Positions 1 through 9,685 of a DNA stretch of 64,000 bases are shown one piece after another (within the stretch, counting starts at the first letter, position 1; each line of letters begins with the position of its first letter). The DNA is from Streptomyces sp. BK208. Its GTDB lineage: Bacteria > Actinomycetota > Actinomycetes > Streptomycetales > Streptomycetaceae. The stretch is from NCBI RefSeq assembly GCF_004364245.1, contig NZ_SOAV01000008.1:1-64000 (forward strand). The letters are read 5' to 3'. The translations under genes and the position numbers were made by a program. The notes beneath the pieces were generated by a model. The model was given only the letters and a program-made list of their open reading frames with translations, made no database searches and was not told the origin of the DNA.

Positions 1-3000
1 TTCCGTGAGGTGGTCGCGGGGCTGGTGTTCCATGCTCCGCGGATCGCGCTGGTGTCGAACGTGACCGGCCGGGTGGCGACCGCGGAGGAGCTGAGCGACC
101 CGGAGTACTGGGTGCGTCAGCTGCGCGGCACCGTCCGCTTCCACGACGGCGTACGCACCCTCGTCGACGCCGGGGCCTCCGTCTGGCTCGAACTGGGTCC
201 CGACCCGGTGCTCACCGCCATGGTCCGCGGCAGCCTGGCGGACGACGACACCGGCGTGCCCGTGGCCGCCCCGCTGCTGCGCCGCGGCCACGAGGAGACC
301 CGCACCCTGACCACCGCGCTCGCCCGCGCCCACGTCAGCGGCGTCCCCGTGGACTGGCGCGGCTTCTACCCCGGGGCCCGCACGGTGCCCCTGCCCACCT
401 ACGCCTACCAGAGGGAACGGTACTGGCTGAGCGAACCGGACGGGCCTGCCCCGGACCGGCTCACCGGAGCCCACCCCCTGCTCGACGACGGCGTCGAACT
501 GGCCGACGGCTCCGGCACCCTGTTCACCGGGCGGCTCGATCCGCGGACCCGGCCGTGGCTCACCGAGCACGTGATCGCCGGCTCCCCGCGCCTGCCCGGA
601 GCGGGCGTCGCCGACCTCGCGCTGCACGCGGCCCGCCGGACCACCGGGGACCACCGGGTGGCCGAACTGACCCTGGAGCAGCCGCTGCCGCTGACCGAGG
701 CGGCGGATCTCCAGCTCATGGCCGGCGCCCCCGGCGCCGACGGCAGCCGCGACCTCGTCCTGTACGCGCGGCCCGCCGGCACACCGACGGCCTCCTGGAC
801 CCGGCACGCCGGCGGCACCCTGGCCCCCACCGGCACGGACGCCTCCGCCGCCCGCGACGAGGCCGCCCCGCTCGGCGTCTGGCCACCGGCGGACGCCGTC
901 CCCGTGTCCCTGGACGGGTTCTACGACCGCCTCGCCGACCGCGGCTACGCCTACGGCCCCGCCTTCCGCGGCCTGCGCGCCCTGTGGCGCGGCACGACCG
1001 ACCTCTACGCGGAGGTCACGCCGCCCGCCGCCCCGGAGGGCTTCGCGCTGCACCCCGCCGCCCTGGACGCGGCGCTGCACACCCTCCTCGGCGCGGCCGG
1101 TGAGGACACCCGCCTGCTCGTGCCGTTCGCCTGGGGCGGTCTGACCCTGCACCGGCCGGCCGGCGAGGGCCCGTTGCGGGTGCGCCTGCGCCGAGAGGAA
1201 GGCGACACCTACTCCCTCCTGATCGCCGCCGGCGACGGCACCCCCGTCCTCGACGCGGTTCGGCTCGACCTGCGTGAGCTGACCGGCGCCGAGGACCGGC
1301 CCGCCGACGGCGCGGCCCTGTTCACCGTGGACTGGACGGAGCGGGACCCGGACGCACCGCTGCCCGAAGGGCCCTGGGCGGTCCTCGGACCCGACGCCGA
1401 GGAGATCCGCGCGGCCGTCCGCGCCTCGGGCGTCCGCACCACCGCCCACCTTGGACTCGACGACCTGCTCCGCTCACTCGACGAGGGAGCGCCGGTCCCG
1501 GCGCTCGTCGTCGCCCCCTTGCCCGGTGCGACCGAGCCACACGGCGGTCCCACCACGTCCGGCACCTCCGCCGCACCCGGCGGAGCGGAAGGACACTCCG
1601 GAACCGCGGCATCCCGTGGCTCCCTCGCCTCCGGCGGAACCGCCCGACCCGGGCGGCCCGCCGGGGCGGACACCCGGCCCCTGCACTCCGCACTGGACCT
1701 GCTGGGCCGCTGGCTCGCCGACGAGCGGCTGGCCGCTTCCCGGCTGGTCCTCGTCACCAGTGGCGCCGTCCCCGCCGAGAGCGGCGACCGCCCCGACCCG
1801 GCCCGCGCCGCGGTCTGGGGCCTGACCCGGTCCGCGCAGTCCGAGCACCCCGGACGGTTCACCCTGCTCGACACCGACCGTCACCCCGGCTCCCGCCGGG
1901 CCCTGGCCGTCGCACTCGCCTCGGCCGAACCCCAGGTCGCCCTGCGCCGCGGCCGCACGCGGGTGCCGCTGCTGCGCCGCCACGCGGGCCCGTCGGCCGG
2001 TTCGCGCCGGACGCCCTTCGACGAGCACAGCCACGTCCTGATCACCGGCGGTCTGGGCACCCTCGGCCGGCTCCTCGCCCGCCACCTCGTGGAGCGCCAC
2101 GGCGTACGGAGGCTGCTGCTGACCGGCCGCCGCGGCCCGCGGACCCCCGGCGCCGAGGAGTTCGCGGCCCTGCTCGAGGCTCTGGGTGCCGAGGTCACGA
2201 TCGCCGCCTGCGACGCGGCCGACCGGGACGCCCTGGCCGCCGTCCTCGACGGCGTCCCCCGGGACCGGCCGCTGACCGGTGTGCTGCACGCGGCCGGAGT
2301 CCTGGAGGACCAGGTCGTCGAGACACTCACGCCGGACCGCCTCGACCGGGTCTTCGCCCCCAAGGCCGACGCGGCCGTCCATCTGCACGCGCTGACGCGC
2401 GATCTGGACCTGACCGCGCTCGTCCTGTTCTCGTCCCTCGCGGCCACCCTCGGTACCGCCGGGCAGGGAGCCTACGCGGCGGCCAACGCCTACCTCGACG
2501 CCCTGGCCGGAGCCCGTCACGCCGACGGAGCGCCCACCGTGTCGCTGGCCTGGGGGCTGTGGGCCGGCGAAGGCGACATGACCGCCGGCCTGGACGAGAC
2601 CGACCTGCGCCGGCTGGCCAGGTCCGGCGTCGGCGCCCTCACCGCCGAGGAAGGGCTCGCCCTCTTCGACGCCGCCCTCGCGGACGGCGCGCCGGTCCTC
2701 GCACCCGGCCGCTTCGACCTGCGCGACCTCGATCCCGGCACCGCACCGCCCGTCCTGCGGGGCCTGAGGCCCGACATCGCCGCGCCCGCTCCCGCCGCGG
2801 CCCCGGCCCACGGACTCCAGGACCGGCTGGCCTCGGCACCCCACACGGAACGGCGCCACATCATTCTCGAAGCCGTACGGTCCGAGGTCGCCGCCGTCCT
2901 CGGACACGTCACCCAGGACCGGATCCCGGCCGACCGGCGCTTCCAGGACATGGGCTTCGACTCCCTGACCGCCCTCGAACTGCGCAACCGGCTCACCTCG

Positions 3001-3204
3001 GTCACCGGCGTCCGGCTGCCCCCCACTCTCGTCTTCGACCACCCGAGCCCCGGCGCGCTGGCGGAGCGCCTGGGCGAACACCTCACCCCGCGCACCGAGC
3101 CGCGGGAGTCCGCCACCGGCGACGACGGCAGCGCCGTGGACCTGATGAGCACGGACGAACTGGTCCGCCTGGCCCTGGGCGAGGCCCGCCCCGAACAGCT
3201 CTAG
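1..3204 (+). CDS. Type I polyketide synthase, C-terminal part (AT'-DH-KR-ACP)
   Basis: The reading frame is open from base 1, so this is the end of a larger modular PKS whose KS and most of its AT lie outside the window. Domains seen: the AT C-terminus with its post-AT linker (LPTYAYQRERYW), a dehydratase with HVIAGSPRLP and HPAALDAALH (catalytic His and Asp present), a KR with the GGLGTLGRLLARH cofactor motif and Lys, Ser and Tyr (GQGAYAAANAYL) catalytic residues, and an ACP with GFDSL. There is no ER between DH and KR, so the module should leave a double bond. The KR has LED where B1-type ketoreductases carry LDD, which fits an active B1 type. The ACP is followed by a short acidic tail that probably docks to the next protein. 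AT specificity cannot be read because its active site is missing. Confidence 0.93.
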   Translation, partial: FREVVAGLVFHAPRIALVSNVTGRVATAEELSDPEYWVRQLRGTVRFHDGVRTLVDAGASVWLELGPDPVLTAMVRGSLADDDTGVPVAAPLLRRGHEETRTLTTALARAHVSGVPVDWRGFYPGARTVPLPTYAYQRERYWLSEPDGPAPDRLTGAHPLLDDGVELADGSGTLFTGRLDPRTRPWLTEHVIAGSPRLPGAGVADLALHAARRTTGDHRVAELTLEQPLPLTEAADLQLMAGAPGADGSRDLVLYARPAGTPTASWTRHAGGTLAPTGTDASAARDEAAPLGVWPPADAVPVSLDGFYDRLADRGYAYGPAFRGLRALWRGTTDLYAEVTPPAAPEGFALHPAALDAALHTLLGAAGEDTRLLVPFAWGGLTLHRPAGEGPLRVRLRREEGDTYSLLIAAGDGTPVLDAVRLDLRELTGAEDRPADGAALFTVDWTERDPDAPLPEGPWAVLGPDAEEIRAAVRASGVRTTAHLGLDDLLRSLDEGAPVPALVVAPLPGATEPHGGPTTSGTSAAPGGAEGHSGTAASRGSLASGGTARPGRPAGADTRPLHSALDLLGRWLADERLAASRLVLVTSGAVPAESGDRPDPARAAVWGLTRSAQSEHPGRFTLLDTDRHPGSRRALAVALASAEPQVALRRGRTRVPLLRRHAGPSAGSRRTPFDEHSHVLITGGLGTLGRLLARHLVERHGVRRLLLTGRRGPRTPGAEEFAALLEALGAEVTIAACDAADRDALAAVLDGVPRDRPLTGVLHAAGVLEDQVVETLTPDRLDRVFAPKADAAVHLHALTRDLDLTALVLFSSLAATLGTAGQGAYAAANAYLDALAGARHADGAPTVSLAWGLWAGEGDMTAGLDETDLRRLARSGVGALTAEEGLALFDAALADGAPVLAPGRFDLRDLDPGTAPPVLRGLRPDIAAPAPAAAPAHGLQDRLASAPHTERRHIILEAVRSEVAAVLGHVTQDRIPADRRFQDMGFDSLTALELRNRLTSVTGVRLPPTLVFDHPSPGALAERLGEHLTPRTEPRESATGDDGSAVDLMSTDELVRLALGEARPEQL

Positions 3205-3226
3205 CAGCGAGTTACGGAGAGACACG

Positions 3227-6200
3227 ATGACGGCCACATCCCACGAGCAAGTCGTCGACGCGCTGCGGGCGGCGTTGAAGGAGAACGAGCGCCTCAGGGC
3301 GGCCGCCCGCGACGCCGAGCAGACGTCAGGCCCGATCGCCATCGTCGGCATGGCCTGCCGCTACCCCGGCGGCGTCACCGGCCCCGAGGACCTGTGGCGG
3401 CTGGTCGCCGACGAGGTAGACGCCGTCGGGCCCTTCCCCGACGACCGCGGCTGGGACCTGGCCTCCCTCTACGACCCGGACCCCGACGCCCCCGGCACGT
3501 CGTACGTGAAGGAGGGAGGATTCCTCGCCGACGCCGCCCGGTTCGACGCGGAGTTCTTCGGCATCAGCCCGCGTGAGGCGCACGCCATGGACCCGCAGCA
3601 CCGGCTGCTGCTGGAGACCGCCTGGGAGGCCCTGGAGGACGCCGGACTGGACCCGTCGGCACTGCGCGGCAGCCGCACCGGCGTCTTCGTCGGCACCATG
3701 TACGGCGACTACGGCTCGCGCCTCGCGCCCGCCCCGGCCGAGTACGAGGGCTATCTCGGGCTCGGCAGCGCCGGCAGCGTCGCCTCCGGACGCGTCGCCT
3801 ACACCCTCGGCCTGCGCGGCCCCGCGATGACCGTGGACACCGCCTGCTCCTCCTCTCTGGTGGCCCTGCACCTGGCCAGTGCCGCACTGCGCCGGGGCGA
3901 GTGCTCGCTCGCCCTGGCCGGCGGGGCCACCGTCATGTCCACACCCATGCCGTTCGTGGAGTTCAGCCGGCAGCGCGGACTCGCCGCCGACGGCCGCTGC
4001 AAGTCGTTCGCCGCGTCCGCCGACGGCACCGGCTGGGCCGAGGGGGCCGGCCTGCTGCTCCTGGAACGGCTCGAGGACGCCCGCCGCCTCGGCCACCGGG
4101 TGCTCGCCGTCGTCCGGGGCAGCGCCGTCAACCACAGCGTCGAGAGCAACGGCCTGACGGCCCCCAGCGGCCGGGCCCAGGAACGCGTCATCGCCGACGC
4201 CCTGGCCACCTCCGGCGTGCCCGCCGACGAGGTCGACGCCGTCGAGGCCCACGGCACCGGCACCTCCCTCGGCGACCCCGTCGAGGCCCAGGCCCTCCAG
4301 GCCGTCTACGGCGCCCGCCGGCCCGCCGGCCACCCGCTCCTGCTCGGCTCGCTGAAGTCCAACATCGGCCACACCCAGGCCGCCGCCGGTGTCGGGGGCG
4401 TCATCAAGATGGTGCAGGCGATGCGGCACGGCGTACTGCCCCGGACCCTGCACGCCGACGAACCCACGCCGCACGTCGACTGGTCCGACGGGGCGCTGAG
4501 ACTGCTGACCGAGGCCACCCCGTGGCCGGAACACGACCACCCCCGCCGGGCCGCCGTGTCGTCCTTCGGCATCAGCGGCACCAACGCCCACGTCATCCTC
4601 GAGCAGGACCCCGAACCCGCCCCCGCCTCCACCGACGAGGACGGTGCCGCCCCGCTGCCCGTGGTCCCCGTCCCGCTGTCGGCGGCAGGCGAGGCCGCGC
4701 TGCGCGACCAAGCCGCCCGGCTCCTCGACCGGCTGAGCGGGCGCCCGGTGCGCCCGGTCGACCTCGGCCACTCGCTGGCCACCACCCGGGCCCACCTCGC
4801 GCACCGCGCCGTGCTGCTGCCCCGCGACGAGGCGGAGCTGCGCGACACCCTGCGGGCGCTGGCCGGCGGCACCGAGCACCCGGCCGCCGTACGGGGTACC
4901 GCCGCCGACGGCCGTACGGCGTTCCTCTTCGCCGGGCAGGGCTCCCAACGGGTCGGAGCCGGGCGCGAGTTGTACGCGGAGTTCCCCGCCTACGCCGAGG
5001 CCTTCGACGCCGCGTGCGCCGAACTGGACGCCAGGCTGGAGCGCCCCCTGCGCGACGTGCTGTTCGCGGAGGAGGACTCCGCCGAGGCCGCACTGCTGCA
5101 CCGCACCGAGTACACCCAGCCCGCCCTGTTCGCCTGCGAGGTCGCGCTCTTCCGGCTGTTCGAGTCCTGGGGCGTCCGGCCGGACGCGGTGCTCGGGCAC
5201 TCGGTGGGCGCACTCGCCGCCGTCCACGCCGCCGGCGTGCTCTCGTTGGCCGACGCCGCCGAACTGGCGGTCGCCCGGGGACGGGTCATGCAGCGGCTGC
5301 CGGCCGGCGGCGCCATGGTCGCGCTGCGGGCGAGCGAGGAACAGGCGGCCGCACTCGTCGCCGGCCACACCGAACGCGTCTCCCTCGCCGCCGTCAACGG
5401 CCCGGCCGCCACCGTGCTCTCCGGCGACCGGCACGAACTGGTGCGCCTCGTCGAGCGGTTCGAGGCCACCGGCGGCAAGGCCACCTGGCTGCCCGTCAGC
5501 CACGCCTTCCACTCGCCCCTGATGGCGCCCGCCCTCGACGGACTGCGGCGCGTCGTCGAAGGCCTGACCTTCCGCCCGGCGCACCTGACCGTCGTCTCCG
5601 ACCTGACGGGCGAACCGGTGCCCTCCGACCACCTGGCCGACCCCGAGTACTGGGTCCGCCACGCCCGCGAGACGGTCCGGTTCCAGGACGGCGTGCGCAG
5701 TCTGGGCGAACTGGGCTGCACCCGCTTCCTCGACCTCGGGCCCGCCGGCGACCTCGTCGCGACCGCCTCCGCCTGCCTCGCCGACCCGGCCGCCCACGCC
5801 CTGGTCCCGGCCCTGCGCCGGGGGCGGCCCGAACCGGCGGCCGTGCTGACCGCCCTGGCCCGGCTGCACGCGTGCGGTACCCCCACCGACTGGGCGGCGG
5901 TCTTCGCCGGCCGCGGAGCCCGCCGCGTCCCGCTGCCGACGTACGCCTTCCAGCGCCGCACCTACTGGATCGAGCGGACGGACACCCCGGGCGACGTCGG
6001 CGCGGCCGGGCTCACCCGATGCGACCACCCGATGCTCACCGCCACCGCCGAGCTGCCCCCGCCGGCCGGCACCGTGTACACCGGGCGGCTCTCGCTGGCC
6101 GCCCACCCGTGGCTGGCCGACCACCGGATCGCCGGACAGGTGCTGCTGCCCGGCACCGCACTGCTCGACCTGGTGGCGAGCGCCGCCCGGGACGAGGACC

Positions 6201-9200
6201 GCGGACCGGTCGGCGAACTCGTCCTCGAGGCCCCCCTGCCCGTGCCCCGCGACGCGGAGATCCAGCTCCGCGTGCTGCTGGCCGCACCCGCCGACGACGG
6301 CACGACGACCGTGACCGTCCACGCCCGCCGCGCCGACGGGCCCGAACCCGGGGACTGGATCCGCCACGCCCACGGGACGCTCGCCGCACCGGCCCCCCGG
6401 CCCGGCGACGACGCCCCCCTCGTCGACTGGCCGCCCGAGGACGCCGAAGCCGTCGCGGTGCCGCCCGGCGAGCTGTACGAGGACCTGGCCGCGCGAGGAC
6501 TGGAGTACGGACCCGTCTTCCGGGGCGTACGCGCGATGTGGCGGCGCGGCGACGAGGTCTTCGCCGAGGTGGCACCGGCCGCCGAGCGGTGGCCCGAGGG
6601 CCGGTACGCCCTGCACCCCGCCCTGCTCGACGCCTGCCTGCACCCCCTCGCCGCCGCGGGGTTCGCCGAGGACGGCCGGCGCCTGGTGCCCTACCTCTGG
6701 TCCGGTGTGCGCGTCCACCGGGCGGCGACCGGACCGCTCCGGGTGCGGCTGACACCCGCCGGAGCGGACGCGGTCGCCGTCGAGGTGGCCGACGCCGACG
6801 GCAGGCCGGTGGCCTCGGTCGACTCGCTGAGCCTGCGCCCGCTCCCCTCGGGCCCCGCCGCGCCGGCCGCCGGCCTCCTGCTGCCGCGCTGGACCTCCCT
6901 GACCGAGCCGCTCCCCTCGGCGGACACCGACCGCTGGACGCGGGTCGGCCCCGGCGAAGCCCTCGCCGACGCGGCCGCCCTCGCGGACGCCCTGGCCGCG
7001 GGAGCCCCCGCCCCCGAGGTCGTGCTGCTCGGCTGCGCCGACGCCGACGGCGACCCGGCCGCCGTACGCGGCGTCCTGCACGCGGTGGTGGACGCCGCCC
7101 GGCTCCTGATCCACGACGAGCGGCTCGCCGGCACCCGCCTGGTCGTCCGCACCCGCGAGGCGGTCACCGTGTCCGGCACGGGGGCACCCGGCCGGCTCGC
7201 CCACCGCACCGTGTGGGGCCTGGTGCGCGCGGCGCAGGCCGAACACCCCGGCCGCTTCGTCCTCGTCGACGACGACGGCAGCGACGCCTCCCGCGCCGCG
7301 CTGCCCGCCGCCGTGGCCACCGGCGAGCCGCAACTCGCCCTGCGCGACGGCACCGCCCACCGGCCGTTGCTCTCCGAAGCGCCGGAACGCGGCGGACTGC
7401 TCCCGCCGGCCGGAACCCGCACCTGGCGGCTGGACTACGTAGGCAAGAAGTCCTTCGCCGACCTGTCCCTGGAACCCTGGCCGGAGGCGGACCGGCCGCC
7501 GGGACCCGGCCAGGTCCGGGTGCGGCTGAGGGCCGCCGGCCTCAACTTCCGGGACGTCCTGCTCTCCCTCGGGGTGATCCCGCCCTCGGTGGATCCCGAC
7601 GCCGGCGACCGGGGCCAGGGGGGAGAGGGCGCCGGTGTGGTCCTCGACGTGGGCGAGGGAGTCAGCGACCTGCGCCCCGGTGACCGGGTCCTCGGCCTCT
7701 TCTCCGGCATCGGACCGATCACCGTGACCGACCGGCGACTGGTGTGCCCCGTCCCCCGGGGATGGACGTACCAGCAGGCCGCGGCCGTCCCGGTGACCTA
7801 CCTGACCGCCTACTACGGCCTCGTGGACCTGGCCGGGCTGAGCGAGGGGGAGTCGGTCCTGGTGCACGCCGGCGCGGGCGGTGTCGGCACGGCCGCCCTG
7901 CAACTCGCCCGGCACCTCGGAGCCGTGGCCTACGCCACCTCCTCGCCCGGCAAGTGGGACGCGTTGCGCGCCGCCGGCCTGCCCGACACCCGGATCGCCT
8001 CCTCCCGCGACCTCGACTTCGAGCAGCGCTTCCTCGACGCCACCGGCGGGGCGGGCGTCGACGTCGTCCTCAACTCCCTGGCCGGCCCCTACACCGACGC
8101 CTCGCTGCGTCTGCTGCCCCGCGGCGGCCGTTTCCTGGAGATGGGCAAGACCGACCGGCGGGACCCGGCCGAGGTCGCACGGCAGCATCCCGGCGTCCTC
8201 TACCGCGCCTACGACGTGCGCGAACCGGGACCCGACCGGATCCAGGAGATGCTCCGCGCGCTGCTCGCCCTCTTCGAGTCCGGCGCGCTCCGGCCGCCGC
8301 CGGTGTCCGCCTGGGACGTGCGCGACGCGCCGCAGGCGTTCCGTCACCTGGCCGAGGCCCGGCACATCGGCAAGGTGGTCCTCGAACTGCCCGGCCCCGT
8401 CTGGGACACCGAGCGGGCCGTCCTCGTCACCGGCGGACTCGGCTGGCTCGGCCGGCTCACCGCCCGCCACCTGGTCGCCGGGCACGGCATACGCCACGTC
8501 GTGCTGATGGGACGCGGCGCGCCTGGCGAGGACGCGGCCCGCGACCTGGAGGAACTGCGCGGCCTCGGCGCCGAGGTTCGCGTCCTCGCCTGCGACGCCG
8601 CGGACCGTGACGCGCTGGCCGCCGCCCTCGACGGCCTCGACGCCGAAGGCATCCGGATCGGCGGCGTCGTCCACGCCGCCGGCGTCGTCGACGACGCGCT
8701 GCTGTCCGCCCTCACCTTCGAACAACTCGACCGCGCCCTGCGGCCGAAGGTCGACGCGGCGGTCAACCTGCACGAACTGACCGCCGGGCACGACCTGTCG
8801 GCGTTCGTCGTCTACTCCTCGCTGGCCGGCACCCTCGGTTCCGCCGGACAGGCCGCGTACGCCGCCGGCAACGCCTTCCTGGACGGCCTGGCCGAGCGCC
8901 GCCGGGCGGACGGCCGGCCCGGCGCGTCCCTGGTGTGGGGGCTGTGGGACACGGCCGGCGGCATGGGTGCCGCCCTCACCGGCGCCGACGTCGCCCGCAT
9001 GGCCAGGCTCGGAGTGCGGCCGCTGGCGGCCGCCCGCGGCCTGGGCCTGCTGGACGCCGCCCTGGAGCAGCGCACGCCCGTCGCCGTGGCCGCCCGATGG
9101 GACCGGGAGCGGCTCGCCGAGCATCGCCGCGACGGCACCCTGCCGGCCCTGCTCGACGACGTCGCGCCCCCCGCGGCGCCTCCCGCGGCGGTCCCGGCCG

Positions 9201-9685
9201 CCGGCGCCCGGCCGGACGCGGCGTCCCCCGCGGCACCCGCCGCGCCGGATCCCGGTACGCCGGGCGGCGCGGCGGGCGGCGACCTCATGGGTCTGGTCCT
9301 GCGCGAGGTCGCGACCGTGCTCGGCCACACCTCGGAGACGGAGGTCGGCCCGGACAGCGTCTTCGACCAGATCGGTTTCGACTCGCTGACCGCCGTCGAA
9401 CTGCGCAACCGCCTCGCGTCCGCCACCGGGGTGCGCCTGCCGGCCACGTTCACCTTCGACTGGCCCACACCTCGCGAGCTGGTCGGCCACCTGCGCACCG
9501 AACTGCCCGGGGAGACGGCCGCCGACCCCCTGTCCGACCCCCTGTCCGACGCGCTGGCCGGCGTCGAGGCACTGGTCGCCGATCACGCCCTCGCGGCTGC
9601 CGAACGCGCCCGGCTGGGAGAGCGCCTGCGCCACCTGCTGGACCAGCTGCCCACCACCATCGAGGACGGGACACCGAGGACATGA
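3227..9685 (+). CDS. Type I polyketide synthase, one fully reducing module (KS-AT-DH-ER-KR-ACP)
   Basis: A 2152-residue single module. The N-terminal 33 residues are a helical docking segment. KS: DTACSSSL near residue 205, EAHGTGT and KSNIGH, so the Cys-His-His set is complete. AT: GHSVG near 658 and HAFH near 758; HAFH is the malonyl-CoA type (methylmalonyl ATs usually have YASH). DH: HRIAGQVLLPG near 965 and HPALLDACLH near 1130. ER: LNFRDVLLSLG near 1438 and the HAGAGGVG nucleotide motif near 1546. KR: TGGLGWLGRLT near 1734 with catalytic Ser and Tyr. ACP: GFDSL near 2049. Every reductive domain looks active, so the module should add a saturated C2 unit. No thioesterase domain is attached. 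The ATG follows a GGAGAG ribosome site 22 bases after the previous stop, and its stop overlaps the next start (ATGA). Confidence 0.96.
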   Translation: MTATSHEQVVDALRAALKENERLRAAARDAEQTSGPIAIVGMACRYPGGVTGPEDLWRLVADEVDAVGPFPDDRGWDLASLYDPDPDAPGTSYVKEGGFLADAARFDAEFFGISPREAHAMDPQHRLLLETAWEALEDAGLDPSALRGSRTGVFVGTMYGDYGSRLAPAPAEYEGYLGLGSAGSVASGRVAYTLGLRGPAMTVDTACSSSLVALHLASAALRRGECSLALAGGATVMSTPMPFVEFSRQRGLAADGRCKSFAASADGTGWAEGAGLLLLERLEDARRLGHRVLAVVRGSAVNHSVESNGLTAPSGRAQERVIADALATSGVPADEVDAVEAHGTGTSLGDPVEAQALQAVYGARRPAGHPLLLGSLKSNIGHTQAAAGVGGVIKMVQAMRHGVLPRTLHADEPTPHVDWSDGALRLLTEATPWPEHDHPRRAAVSSFGISGTNAHVILEQDPEPAPASTDEDGAAPLPVVPVPLSAAGEAALRDQAARLLDRLSGRPVRPVDLGHSLATTRAHLAHRAVLLPRDEAELRDTLRALAGGTEHPAAVRGTAADGRTAFLFAGQGSQRVGAGRELYAEFPAYAEAFDAACAELDARLERPLRDVLFAEEDSAEAALLHRTEYTQPALFACEVALFRLFESWGVRPDAVLGHSVGALAAVHAAGVLSLADAAELAVARGRVMQRLPAGGAMVALRASEEQAAALVAGHTERVSLAAVNGPAATVLSGDRHELVRLVERFEATGGKATWLPVSHAFHSPLMAPALDGLRRVVEGLTFRPAHLTVVSDLTGEPVPSDHLADPEYWVRHARETVRFQDGVRSLGELGCTRFLDLGPAGDLVATASACLADPAAHALVPALRRGRPEPAAVLTALARLHACGTPTDWAAVFAGRGARRVPLPTYAFQRRTYWIERTDTPGDVGAAGLTRCDHPMLTATAELPPPAGTVYTGRLSLAAHPWLADHRIAGQVLLPGTALLDLVASAARDEDRGPVGELVLEAPLPVPRDAEIQLRVLLAAPADDGTTTVTVHARRADGPEPGDWIRHAHGTLAAPAPRPGDDAPLVDWPPEDAEAVAVPPGELYEDLAARGLEYGPVFRGVRAMWRRGDEVFAEVAPAAERWPEGRYALHPALLDACLHPLAAAGFAEDGRRLVPYLWSGVRVHRAATGPLRVRLTPAGADAVAVEVADADGRPVASVDSLSLRPLPSGPAAPAAGLLLPRWTSLTEPLPSADTDRWTRVGPGEALADAAALADALAAGAPAPEVVLLGCADADGDPAAVRGVLHAVVDAARLLIHDERLAGTRLVVRTREAVTVSGTGAPGRLAHRTVWGLVRAAQAEHPGRFVLVDDDGSDASRAALPAAVATGEPQLALRDGTAHRPLLSEAPERGGLLPPAGTRTWRLDYVGKKSFADLSLEPWPEADRPPGPGQVRVRLRAAGLNFRDVLLSLGVIPPSVDPDAGDRGQGGEGAGVVLDVGEGVSDLRPGDRVLGLFSGIGPITVTDRRLVCPVPRGWTYQQAAAVPVTYLTAYYGLVDLAGLSEGESVLVHAGAGGVGTAALQLARHLGAVAYATSSPGKWDALRAAGLPDTRIASSRDLDFEQRFLDATGGAGVDVVLNSLAGPYTDASLRLLPRGGRFLEMGKTDRRDPAEVARQHPGVLYRAYDVREPGPDRIQEMLRALLALFESGALRPPPVSAWDVRDAPQAFRHLAEARHIGKVVLELPGPVWDTERAVLVTGGLGWLGRLTARHLVAGHGIRHVVLMGRGAPGEDAARDLEELRGLGAEVRVLACDAADRDALAAALDGLDAEGIRIGGVVHAAGVVDDALLSALTFEQLDRALRPKVDAAVNLHELTAGHDLSAFVVYSSLAGTLGSAGQAAYAAGNAFLDGLAERRRADGRPGASLVWGLWDTAGGMGAALTGADVARMARLGVRPLAAARGLGLLDAALEQRTPVAVAARWDRERLAEHRRDGTLPALLDDVAPPAAPPAAVPAAGARPDAASPAAPAAPDPGTPGGAAGGDLMGLVLREVATVLGHTSETEVGPDSVFDQIGFDSLTAVELRNRLASATGVRLPATFTFDWPTPRELVGHLRTELPGETAADPLSDPLSDALAGVEALVADHALAAAERARLGERLRHLLDQLPTTIEDGTPRT

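Noticed and set aside
3326..9634. 2102-residue open frame on the - strand
   Set aside because: It is antisense to a complete PKS module and its Gly/Val/Arg-rich sequence has no family features; typical of GC-rich reverse frames.
8935..9681. Upstream extension of the thioesterase-oxidase fusion to 925 residues
   Set aside because: The extra residues are Arg-rich shadow of the PKS KR-ACP region; ATG 9682 starts a normal thioesterase.
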